From assembly GCA_020638975.1 (NCBI GenBank), contig JACKHN010000029.1:1-64000 (forward strand): a stretch of 64,000 nt of DNA, given 5' to 3'. Below the pieces are notes generated by a model. That model was given only the letters and a program-made list of their open reading frames with translations, had not been told where the DNA came from and searched no databases. This document shows positions 36,164 through 43,698 of the stretch, piece after piece. The translations under genes were made by a program, and so were the position numbers. Numbering within the stretch: position 1 is the first letter of the stretch; each line of letters opens with the position of its first letter. Source of the stretch: Planctomycetaceae bacterium. GTDB taxonomy: Bacteria; Planctomycetota; Planctomycetia; Pirellulales; Pirellulaceae.

Positions 36164-36819
36164 CTGACCCCTCGATCAGATTTCGTGCTTTTTTTCACAA
36201 AGTCAAGCGATTGACATAAGTATTTTGCGGTAAATGGCTTATGATATCTTCCGGTCGGTTCGAAAACTGCTTTCCACTTGACGGGGACAGCCTCACGCCT
36301 CTACTGAACGAGAGTTACGCGGCCAACATTGCCGTCGCTGCCAAAATTTCACGATTCAATTCAACCATCGTCACCAGAAGTAGTTAGGTCCGAAAGCGGT
36401 GAAGCAATGGCCGTCCAATGGGGGGCGTCTGATTGCGTACACGCGGTGGATCGATTACACTCAGAACTATCGATGCGATCCTCGTATCTGACACTAGCGG
36501 CGGGATGCCAAAGCGGGTCACGAGGCACATCGGTGACGGAAATTCACTAACAACGACAAGTTTCTCGTGCTGCGGCAGTCCTGCAACCTCCAGCCCACAG
36601 TCAGCAGAACTCCCGCCCAGATAAGTGAAATCCGTCGTGCGGGTCGCCGCCCGCCACCCCCCCGATGCGAATCGATGCAAGATGCCGATTCGCGTTTCCG
36701 AATTTCGGACGGCTACGGAGTGCCGTGTGAGTTCGAGCGTAGTAGCAACGTCACGGATGGCGCTCAACCACGGTAACTTGCCCGGCGGATTACATCGCCG
36801 TCGGGGCGAAACGGCGTTC
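36164..36819. other. Gene-free interval between the atp operon and the DUF4912 gene
   Basis: About 650 bp without a convincing gene, repeat or RNA. It has a run of seven T after a weak stem near 36165-36195, and a TTGACA at 36211 whose nearest TATGAT is 23 bp away, too far for a normal promoter. Frames that cross it lack ribosome sites and composition typical of the neighbours. Confidence 0.5.
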
Positions 36820-38019
36820 ATGCGGAGGTCCAGTACCTTGTACACGGCAGCGGCACTTAAGACACAAACAGTCAAAGATCTCGGTAAGCTTGCGGAGAAA
36901 GTTGGGGTGGAGGGCTGGCGCTCCATGCGGAAGGACGAGCTCGTGCGAGCCTTAGTTCGCGCGGCAAAACGCAAGGTTGCTCAAAAGACGACCAAGCCGA
37001 CAAAGGCTTCACCTACCAAGAAGAAGGCGGTCCCCTCCAGGAGTTCGACGAGCGTAAAGTTGTCGAAGCATAAAGCAACTCCGCGAACGAAATCGGAACC
37101 GCCGACGAACCCTCGCATTGTAAAGAAGATCCAGCGAGTGAACGAACAACGCGAGCGACAAAAGAATCTTGCTGCGACAAATGGCACGAAGAAGACGTCG
37201 CAGAACGGACACGCACCCAAAAAAGATCGGGTCGTACTGCTCGTCCGCGACGCTTACTGGTTGCAGGCATGCTGGGAATTACTCGGTTCGAGCATCGAAC
37301 GTGCACGAGCCGCAATGGCCGAGCAGTGGCATACTGCAAAACCTGTCCTCCGACTAGTGAAGGCGGACACCGGCAATACAACCAGCGCCACGGAGCAAGT
37401 TGTTCGCGATATCGAGATTCACGGTGGCGTAAAGACGTGGTACATCGATATCCCGGGCGTGAGCAAAGGCTATCGATGTGATGTTGGATACCTCGCCGCG
37501 AATGGAAAGTTCTATAGCTTGGCTCGCAGCAACTCGGTAACGACGCCACGTCCCGGCAGCGGCGACTCGTCGGCCAACGATTGGTCGGAAATCGCAGACA
37601 ACTGCGAGAAGATCTATGCGTTGAGCGGCGGTTACAGCGAGGATGGCAACGGCGAATTACAAGAATTGTTCGAAGAACGCCTTGGTCGCCGCATGGGATC
37701 ACCGGCGGGAACTCGCTTCGGAATGGGTGCCGACAGGAGTCTCAGTCGGAAACGCGATTTCGAGTTCGACGTTGACGCGGAGATGATCGTTTATGGGGTG
37801 ACCAAACCGAACGCTCATGTCACACTCGCGGGAACGCCGATCAAGCTCCAAGCCGACGGATCCTTCTCGGCGCGATTAAGCATGCCCGACCGCCGGCAGG
37901 TCTTGCCCGTTGTCGCCAGCAGCCCCGATGGTGTTGAACAACGCACGGTTGTCTTAGCTGTGGAGCGTAACACGAAAGTAATGGAGCCGAAGCTACGGGA
38001 GTCCAGTAGCGAGGATTAA
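36820..38019 (+). CDS. DUF4912 protein with Rho-N/SAP-like head
   Basis: A 399-residue cytoplasmic protein. ATG 36820 (MRRSSTLYTAAALKTQTVKD) is chosen because the longer frame to 36625 adds only unconserved sequence. Residues ~14-45 (LKTQTVKDLGKLAEKVGVEGWRSMRKDELV, split here as a helix-extended-helix) resemble a Rho N-terminal or SAP nucleic-acid-binding fold. A long Lys-rich linker follows (about 48-130). The DUF4912 core starts VLLVRDAYWLQACWEL and includes VKTWYIDIPG and FYSLARSNSVTTP; a beta-sandwich-like tail (ITVYG-type, MIVYGVTKPNAHVTLAGTPI) ends it. Function unknown. An intrinsic terminator follows. Confidence 0.85.
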   Translation: MRRSSTLYTAAALKTQTVKDLGKLAEKVGVEGWRSMRKDELVRALVRAAKRKVAQKTTKPTKASPTKKKAVPSRSSTSVKLSKHKATPRTKSEPPTNPRIVKKIQRVNEQRERQKNLAATNGTKKTSQNGHAPKKDRVVLLVRDAYWLQACWELLGSSIERARAAMAEQWHTAKPVLRLVKADTGNTTSATEQVVRDIEIHGGVKTWYIDIPGVSKGYRCDVGYLAANGKFYSLARSNSVTTPRPGSGDSSANDWSEIADNCEKIYALSGGYSEDGNGELQELFEERLGRRMGSPAGTRFGMGADRSLSRKRDFEFDVDAEMIVYGVTKPNAHVTLAGTPIKLQADGSFSARLSMPDRRQVLPVVASSPDGVEQRTVVLAVERNTKVMEPKLRESSSED

Positions 38020-38043
38020 TTTCCGAAGTCGTTTAGTTCAAGG

Positions 38044-38069
38044 AAAACGCTGCCTGTGGTGGCGTTTTT
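38044..38069 (+). terminator. Intrinsic terminator after the DUF4912 gene
   Basis: AAAACGC and GCGTTTT pair over a small loop containing an additional CC/GG, with five T at the 3' side, 25 bp after the stop codon. Confidence 0.6.
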
Positions 38070-38113
38070 CGTTTCTTGACGTTGAACTCGCGACTCGGCA
38101 TCGGCTTCCGCAC

Positions 38114-38142
38114 TTGGCTTGCGATGCTTTGTCTGAGACAAT
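38114..38142 (+). promoter_or_regulatory. Candidate promoter of the 38.1 kb RNA
   Basis: TTGGCT (38114-38119), a spacer of exactly 17 nt and GACAAT (38137-38142). Each hexamer matches four of six consensus bases. The expected start, 6-8 nt downstream, coincides with the first base of the closing stem of the RNA described next. Confidence 0.45.
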
Positions 38143-38147
38143 GACGC

Positions 38148-38393
38148 ACGGCAATTCTCTGCCATGTTCGTGATGTCAGCGCTATTTTCTGGGGAGCCGA
38201 TAAGAAGTCCGTAGGGGAACCGGTTTAAGTCGCGGTCGCGCGTATATCCAACTCATCTGTCCCGCTTGCTTCCGAGTATGTGGGCAGCTCTGTTGTTGGC
38301 TCATGTGCTCCGCGATTCAGGTGCCCACCTTTTGACTGCGGGCTCTCACAAAACTCGCTGCCACGGCATTGCGGTGGAGGTTGCCGTTTTTTT
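38148..38393 (+). ncRNA. Candidate structured small RNA, ~240 nt, ends self-paired
   Basis: No frame runs here, yet the segment is organised like an RNA gene. The 5' end ACGGCAA-TT-CTCTGCC (38148-38163) pairs with the 3' end GGTGGAG-G-TTGCCGT (38373-38387), a 14-pair closing stem with one small internal loop, followed directly by seven T (38387-38393). Inside, CCCGC (38260-38264) pairs with GCGGG (38338-38342). It encloses a 14-nt/9-nt open bubble and then GTGGGCA (38280-38286)/TGCCCAC (38322-38328) with a 35-nt apical part. A promoter-like pair ends 6 nt before it. The nested stem, open bubble and apical stem recall 6S RNA, but I cannot assign a family. Alternatively it is a long regulatory leader of larE, which starts 20 nt later. 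Confidence 0.5.
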
Positions 38394-38413
38394 CGTTTGC
38401 TCAAGAGTATTCG

Positions 38414-39259
38414 ATGCCAACGCTCGACGAAAAACGTGAACAGTTGCTAATGCTCATTCGTTCGTTCGAGAGCTGCGCTGTCGCGTTTTCGGCAGGAGTC
38501 GACAGTACCGTCGTCGCGAAAGCCGCTCAGTTGGCACTCGGCAATAGTGCCGTGGCGGTGACCGGAACTAGTGCGAGTTTGGCATCTGGCGAACTGGATG
38601 AAGCTAAATCCTTAGCAGCATGCATCGGCGTACGGCACGTCGTCATCGCGACCGACGAGTTTGCGAACGCAAGCTACACGCAAAATGCCCCAGACCGGTG
38701 TTATCACTGTAAGACGGAGCTGTACACACAACTCGATGGCATCATCGAGCAACTCGGTGTGAAGGTCGTGCTCAATGGAGCCAACGTCGATGACGCGAGC
38801 GACTATCGTCCCGGCATGAAGGCCGCGAGCGAGCATTCCGTTCGCAGTCCGCTGGCGGAGTGCGGGTTTACCAAAGCCGATGTCCGAGCCTTGGCGGAAC
38901 AGTGGGAGCTACCTGTCTGGGACAAGCCGGCGACGCCATGCCTTTCAAGCCGCGTTGCTTATGGTGAAGAGGTGACGCCCGAGCGACTTCGTATGATCGA
39001 CCGCGCCGAACAGCTACTTCGCGACCAGGGCCTTCGCGATGTGCGAGTGCGATATCACCGAGGTGACTTAGCCCGAATCGAGGTTCCAGCCGACGAGATC
39101 GCCAAGTTCATTCCCGCCGCAACTCGCTCGAAGCTTGCCGATCAGTTGCGGCAACTTGGTTTCAAGTTCGTTACAATCGATATTGAAGGATTTCGCTCCG
39201 GCAGCTTGAACTCACTCGTGCAGTTGTCGGCTAACGCTTCCGCAGCGAGCCCACAATAA
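38414..39259 (+). CDS. larE: ATP-dependent sacrificial sulfur transferase LarE
   Basis: A 281-residue PP-loop enzyme that adenylates the nickel-pincer cofactor precursor and donates sulfur from its own cysteine. The PP-loop is SAGVDS at 26-31. The sacrificial Cys falls at residue 176 in PATPCLSSRVAYG, the same number as in the studied Lactobacillus enzyme, so it should be of the Cys-sacrificing rather than the [4Fe-4S] type. ATG 38414 is preferred because upstream residues belong to the preceding RNA/terminator. No larB, larC or lactate racemase gene is nearby, so the cofactor pathway must be completed elsewhere or the protein has another sulfur-transfer role. Confidence 0.9.
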   Translation: MPTLDEKREQLLMLIRSFESCAVAFSAGVDSTVVAKAAQLALGNSAVAVTGTSASLASGELDEAKSLAACIGVRHVVIATDEFANASYTQNAPDRCYHCKTELYTQLDGIIEQLGVKVVLNGANVDDASDYRPGMKAASEHSVRSPLAECGFTKADVRALAEQWELPVWDKPATPCLSSRVAYGEEVTPERLRMIDRAEQLLRDQGLRDVRVRYHRGDLARIEVPADEIAKFIPAATRSKLADQLRQLGFKFVTIDIEGFRSGSLNSLVQLSANASAASPQ

Positions 39260-39299
39260 CACTCCTGCCCCATCCACCACTCGCCTCAGGAATCTGCTC

Positions 39300-40535
39300 A
39301 TGCATTGCCGCATGCTTCGTGTCGTTGTTTTGTTGGGACTTTTGACTTTTGCGTCGTCGAATGAGTTGCTTGCCGAAGTAAACTGGCCGGCGTGGCGAGG
39401 GCCGCTTGGAACTGGGATCAGCGATGCGACAGACCTGCCGGTAACTTGGAATGCTTCCAACATCCGCTGGAAGACGCAACTCCCTGGGCGAGGCCAATCA
39501 TCGCCCGTGGTTTGGGGCGACAATATCTTTTTGACTGCTGCCGAAGGCGATGGTCGTCAGCGAATCGTGATGGGACTCGATCGAGTGACTGGCGAATTGC
39601 TCTGGCAGGAAGTTGCCTGGACCGGCGAGCCGGAACCGACACACAAGATGAACACGTTCGCCTCGGCGACCTGTGCGACCGATGGGGAAGTTGTCGTCGC
39701 ATTCTTCGGACGTGGCGGGATTCATGCCTATGATCTCACCGGGAAAAAGCTCTGGTCGCGAGACCTGGGCTTGTTCGAGGGGCCTTGGGGCACCGGCGCA
39801 TCGCCGATCCTTGTTGGCGATCTTGTCATTCAAAATTGCGACGCCGACGACAAGGCTTCGATCATCGGGCTCGACAAACGAACCGGGAAAACGGTCTGGG
39901 AAACGCAACGTGAGCGGCTACGCGGCTGGTCGACGCCACTAGTCGTGGAAACATCAGAGCGGACGGAAATCGTCGTGAATGGCGAGAACGGCGTAAACGC
40001 ATACGATCCCGTGACAGGCGACGAGCTATGGTTCTGCAAAGGTGATCGAGGACGTGGAACACCGACTGTGACACGATACGAAGACATCTTGGTTGCGGTG
40101 AGCGGTCGACCCGGGGACATGTTTGCCATGCATCCAGGCGGAAGTGGAACCGTGAATGCAACGCACGAAGTCTGGCGAACGACGCGCAAGGGCGGTCGCG
40201 ACCTCCCTTCTCCGATCGTGGTCGACAAGTATCTGATCGTCGTCAGCCTCCAGCCTGGAATCGCGACCTGCTACGACGTGGTTACGGGGCAGGAGTTGGA
40301 CAAAATTCGCTTAGAGGGCAACTTCTCCGCATCGCCCATCGCGGCGCAAGGACTTGTCTACATTCCGAATGAAGCTGGCGACGTGTATGTGCTAGAGCCG
40401 GGCCAGAAACTGAAGGTCGTTGCCAAGAATCAAGTTGCTCCCAGCGACGAGGAGGTTTTTCGAGCATCCATCACACCAAGTCAAGGCGAACTGCTGCTTC
40501 GGTCAGATCGCGTCTTGTATTGCGTGAAACGGTAA
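39300..40535 (+). CDS. Exported PQQ-type beta-propeller protein
   Basis: A 411-residue protein with a signal peptide (MLRVVVLLGLLTFASSNELLA) and an eight-blade PQQ-like propeller. Tryptophan-docking repeats are of the form GLDRVTGELLWQ, DLTGKKLWSRD, GLDKRTGKTVWET and DPVTGDELWFCKG. Such proteins are either quinoprotein dehydrogenases or BamB-like scaffolds; the catalytic Ca/Asp residues of true alcohol dehydrogenases are not recognisable, so a non-enzymatic or unknown role is more likely. 40 bp after larE on the same strand; the pairing may be fortuitous. Confidence 0.88.
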   Translation: MHCRMLRVVVLLGLLTFASSNELLAEVNWPAWRGPLGTGISDATDLPVTWNASNIRWKTQLPGRGQSSPVVWGDNIFLTAAEGDGRQRIVMGLDRVTGELLWQEVAWTGEPEPTHKMNTFASATCATDGEVVVAFFGRGGIHAYDLTGKKLWSRDLGLFEGPWGTGASPILVGDLVIQNCDADDKASIIGLDKRTGKTVWETQRERLRGWSTPLVVETSERTEIVVNGENGVNAYDPVTGDELWFCKGDRGRGTPTVTRYEDILVAVSGRPGDMFAMHPGGSGTVNATHEVWRTTRKGGRDLPSPIVVDKYLIVVSLQPGIATCYDVVTGQELDKIRLEGNFSASPIAAQGLVYIPNEAGDVYVLEPGQKLKVVAKNQVAPSDEEVFRASITPSQGELLLRSDRVLYCVKR

Positions 40536-40982
40536 CTATTCCAACGCAACGTCGTGGTATTCGAGAGCCCATTCACGCATGAAGCGAACTTGTGATGGTA
40601 CGATCCGATAAACGATCAACTGTGGGTTGTCGATCGATCCCAAGTACTGACGCATCAATGGATTGGCGTCCCAAATCTCTTGAAGCAAGCTGCGATCCGT
40701 GACGCTTTCGGCGACGCCGGAGATTCGCACTTGATCGTGCTTCTCATCGAGATAGCAAAGTTCAACGTTGGGATTCGCTTCGATCTCAACCGTCTTGTGA
40801 TACGACCGCAGGTTCGCGACGTACACGATAAACCCGTCCGTCCGAACGGGCGACACCGGCCTCACACGCGGTCGGTTGCCATCGATCGTCGCCAAATAAG
40901 GAAAGCGATCTCGCTGGATGACGCCTTTGGCGAGGTCCGTAACTTGCGCCGGATCGATCGGTTCGGGAATTGGCTTATTCAT
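40536..40982 (-). CDS. Pyridoxamine 5'-phosphate oxidase-like FMN-binding protein
   Basis: A 148-residue split-barrel flavoprotein. RFPYLATIDGNRPRVRPVSP and a GFIVYVANLRSYHKTVEIEANPNVELCYLD stretch (two strands and a helix) are the hallmark of the general-stress/PNPOx-like group, with the C-terminal half completing the barrel. Likely binds FMN or F420-like cofactors; substrate unknown. ATG 40982 overlaps the TGA of the upstream TPR gene (ATGA), which indicates translational coupling and settles the start. Convergent with the PQQ propeller gene, the two stops abutting. Confidence 0.87.
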   Translation of the reverse strand: MNKPIPEPIDPAQVTDLAKGVIQRDRFPYLATIDGNRPRVRPVSPVRTDGFIVYVANLRSYHKTVEIEANPNVELCYLDEKHDQVRISGVAESVTDRSLLQEIWDANPLMRQYLGSIDNPQLIVYRIVPSQVRFMREWALEYHDVALE

Positions 40983-41767
40983 CGTCGTGGTTCTTTGTCG
41001 ACAGAGTTCGGAGGCTGTTTCATCAGTTGTGAGTGAATCCGAGCAACGTCCCACATATAGCCGTTGATATGCGGATTCTCCGCCAGTTTTTTGTCGGCTG
41101 CAAGCGAGATGTACTTGATCGCAAGTTCCTTATCCCCTGCGACTTCGTGATAGAGGCCGAGGTAGAGATGTGCGTAAAACAGTCGCCCCGCCAACGTATC
41201 AGCATCGGGATCGTCACGCCGGCAAGCGGCCAGGACGTCATCGGGATTCAGTTTGCCTCGATACAACTCAAACACCTGCATCATGGGGACGCGGCGGTCA
41301 TTCCGGATCGGCAATATCGTCGAACGTGCTTTCTCGATGCCGTCGGTCGGGACCAGGCAGAGGTAACGCCAGACTGAGTTTTCGACGTCGTTGTCGTGAT
41401 AGGTCTGGTACAACTCGAATTGCTTCGCTCCTTTTTCAAACTGCTTTGCGTAGTAGCAGGCAATACCACGTTCCCATTGCCGCGACGCCGCCGATGGCTG
41501 TAGTTCAATATAGCGGTCGAAATCTGCGACGCTGTCATTAATGAGTCCCAGCCGAAACCGCTCGCGTCCGCGAAAGTAGTAGGCCGGAGCGAATGTCGCA
41601 TCGGCTTCGATCGCTTCCGTGGCTAAACGTACGGCGGTCGTGCTATCACTGCTGGCAGCGGCTTGAGCTTCTGCCAATAGGTCGGCGGGGGACTTTGCCC
41701 ACGCTAGCGAACTTGGCAGATAAATGGCGGCGACTAGTATTCCTAACGAGGTAAGTGTTCGCTTCAT
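40979..41767 (-). CDS. Exported TPR protein
   Basis: A 262-residue protein with a signal peptide (MKRTLTSLGILVAAIYLPSS...AWA) followed by tetratricopeptide helices: DATFAPAYYFRGRERFRLGL, DSVADFDRYIELQPSAASRQ and GIACYYAKQFEKGAKQFELY. The C-terminal part (LAGRLFYAHLYLGLYHEVAGD) resembles the NlpI-like lipoprotein fold, though no lipobox Cys is seen. Probably a periplasmic adaptor. ATG 41767 is selected over a frame opening at 41944 because of the signal peptide and an upstream AAGGG. Coupled to the downstream flavoprotein by a 4-nt overlap. Confidence 0.82.
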   Translation of the reverse strand: MKRTLTSLGILVAAIYLPSSLAWAKSPADLLAEAQAAASSDSTTAVRLATEAIEADATFAPAYYFRGRERFRLGLINDSVADFDRYIELQPSAASRQWERGIACYYAKQFEKGAKQFELYQTYHDNDVENSVWRYLCLVPTDGIEKARSTILPIRNDRRVPMMQVFELYRGKLNPDDVLAACRRDDPDADTLAGRLFYAHLYLGLYHEVAGDKELAIKYISLAADKKLAENPHINGYMWDVARIHSQLMKQPPNSVDKEPRR

Positions 41768-42106
41768 GGGTAATGGCCCTTCACTGACCAACTTGGATGC
41801 CAGTCGCTCACTCCGCAGCAAGCGATTCATGTCGTCAAAAATGATACACCAATCCAAGATCCGGATGCAGAATGCGACAAACAAGTTAATAACACGGCGA
41901 ATTGCAACCGACAGTTCGGCTTGCCCGCGAAGAGAATTTAACAATAAACCACAAGAAAATCAGATCGGTCGAGTTCGGCACATTGTTTGCTGAATCAACA
42001 CAACCATGTCTTTACGGCAGCCAGCGAACTATCGGCATAGAAGCCGGGTCGTACTGCTCGAATCAGAAAAAGAACGATCTACGACACACTCAGGGAGGAA
42101 ACGAAG

Positions 42107-42367
42107 ATGTTAGTACTTAGCAGAAAAGTCGGTCAGAGGCTGGTAATTGACGACAATATCACGATCGTCATCAATCGCATTGCTGGTAATCGGGTTCAGA
42201 TCGGCATCGAGGCACCCGACGAAGTGCATATCATGCGAGGCGAGTTAGACAAAATCCGCCGTCAGTTTTCGGACAGCGATCAAGCAACTCGGCAGGAACC
42301 CGTTCCAATGACAGTTGTCGGCGAATTCGATTCGTCCGTGGAAGTCACGCCGCGTTCGGTTCACTAA
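42107..42367 (+). CDS. csrA: Carbon storage regulator CsrA (first copy)
   Basis: An 86-residue RNA-binding CsrA. It starts MLVLSRKVGQRLVIDDNITI and continues NRVQIGIEAPDEVHIMRGEL, which holds the RNA-contacting Arg near residue 44. A 20-residue tail extends beyond the usual core. A strong GGGAGG site precedes ATG 42107. CsrA blocks or stabilises target mRNAs at GGA motifs. The last 23 bp overlap the end of the convergent aminotransferase gene. A second, more divergent copy is at 45701. Confidence 0.95.
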   Translation: MLVLSRKVGQRLVIDDNITIVINRIAGNRVQIGIEAPDEVHIMRGELDKIRRQFSDSDQATRQEPVPMTVVGEFDSSVEVTPRSVH

Positions 42368-43511
42368 AGGCCTGATGCACTTTGTGAAATGCCGCGACTA
42401 CTTTCTCAATGGTCGACCGTGACTCGAGTAGAACCGGATGATGTAGCAGCACCGTTTCATGAGCGGCTTGCTCGGAATTCGTTAGGTGACCCACGCGACG
42501 ACAACGACCGGAACCTCGTTTGGTGAAACCGCGAAAGCCTGCGTCGACAGCGACGCCTTCGGCCTGCATCGCGGCTAGGAACCTGTCGCGATCGACCGTC
42601 CAGGTCGATTTGTCAAACAACCACGCCATTTTGAAGAGACTTGCAGAGCTTTCCGGTGGTTTCTCGGCGACGGGTGTGAGTCCATTTATGTCGCGAAGCT
42701 GTTCTCTGAGGAGTTCGGCGTTGTCCCACCGAATGGCGTTTCGTCCATCAAGTTCTTCAAGCTGAGGCAAAAGCACCGCAGCTTGAAGTTCGCTGAGCGG
42801 GAACGCGTTGTTGCCTTGTTCGCAGTATGACTTGGCGCGTTGCGCGATATCTTGTCGTGTGGTCACGATAGCGCCACCACGGCCCGCCGTCAGCAACTTG
42901 CTCCCGCCAAAGCTAAGCACTCCGACGTCGCCCCACGCCCCTGCCCTCCTGGCCTCGACGCGACCGCCCGGCGTTTGGCAGGCGTCTTCAACAATCTGTA
43001 GTCCGCGGCGATCAGCAATCTCCCGCAATGCACTCATCGTTACGATACCGCCATGCAGGTGCGACGCTACGATCGCGCGTGTGCTGGCACCGATTGCTTG
43101 CTCGACCAACGCAACATCCAGCGACGAAGTCAGAGGGTCGATGTCGACGAGAACCGGCCTCGCCCCAGTCGCCTCGATGCTGCGGAAATTGCCGGAAAAG
43201 TCATACCCAGCAAGAATTACTTCATCGCCCGCCTTCACTTTCAACGCTCGCAGCGCCAGTTCGACAGCGAATGTCCCGCTACAACACGTCAATGCGTGCG
43301 GCACAGCGTGATACTCAGCAAGGCACGATTCCAGATGTTCAACGTGCGGACCGTGATAGCGACCCCAACTGCCATCGGCGAAAGCCGATTCTAACGCCCG
43401 GTGAACAGATTCGTCCGCGAGAGGCCATGAAGGAGGCCCCTCCGGAAGCATCGCTTCGCCACCGAACAGTGCCAACTCCTTGAGTTGCGAACCAGAAGAC
43501 ATATCGCTCAT
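42345..43511 (-). CDS. DegT/DnrJ/EryC1/StrS-family PLP aminotransferase
   Basis: A 388-residue type I-fold PLP enzyme. The Schiff-base Lys is in VGVLSFGGSKLLTAGRGG, with EDACQTPGGRV supplying the conserved Asp and ALTCCSGTFAVELALRAL the phosphate-binding loop. The family aminates keto-sugars or dehydrates sugar nucleotides for surface polysaccharides and secondary metabolites. No other sugar-nucleotide gene is adjacent, so the substrate is unknown. The 3' end overlaps csrA by 23 bp. The 43512-43698 gap upstream is shared with the divergent lipase-like gene. Confidence 0.92.
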   Translation of the reverse strand: MSDMSSGSQLKELALFGGEAMLPEGPPSWPLADESVHRALESAFADGSWGRYHGPHVEHLESCLAEYHAVPHALTCCSGTFAVELALRALKVKAGDEVILAGYDFSGNFRSIEATGARPVLVDIDPLTSSLDVALVEQAIGASTRAIVASHLHGGIVTMSALREIADRRGLQIVEDACQTPGGRVEARRAGAWGDVGVLSFGGSKLLTAGRGGAIVTTRQDIAQRAKSYCEQGNNAFPLSELQAAVLLPQLEELDGRNAIRWDNAELLREQLRDINGLTPVAEKPPESSASLFKMAWLFDKSTWTVDRDRFLAAMQAEGVAVDAGFRGFTKRGSGRCRRVGHLTNSEQAAHETVLLHHPVLLESRSTIEKVVAAFHKVHQAFSEPNAA

Positions 43512-43698
43512 CTGCGTTTGGAATGATTGGTCGATCGCTTGCTAGCAGTATCGGTGAGTGTCGTTTGTGACATAAAACGCGGTTGCTCCGTTATCGGCAT
43601 CTCGATATTCTGCTCGCCCAATCTCCTCTCAGTCTAATCGACATCACGGGCATTCACATCCGACTTGATGTCCCTAATTCCGTTCGGAACGGTCAACC

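Noticed and set aside
36211..36245. TTGACA followed by TATGAT, possible promoter.
   Set aside because: Spacing is 23 bp, too long for sigma-70 type recognition, and no alternative -10 fits.
36384..36974. 196-codon minus-strand frame upstream of the DUF4912 gene.
   Set aside because: No ribosome site, composition is unlike the neighbours (Arg/Ser-rich), and it overlaps the real DUF4912 start antisense.
38195..38260. TAGGGGAACCGG...GTCGCGCG resembles part of a cobalamin riboswitch core.
   Set aside because: No B12-box (consensus with GACCTGCC at its 3' side) follows, the downstream gene larE is not a B12 gene, and the matched part is short.
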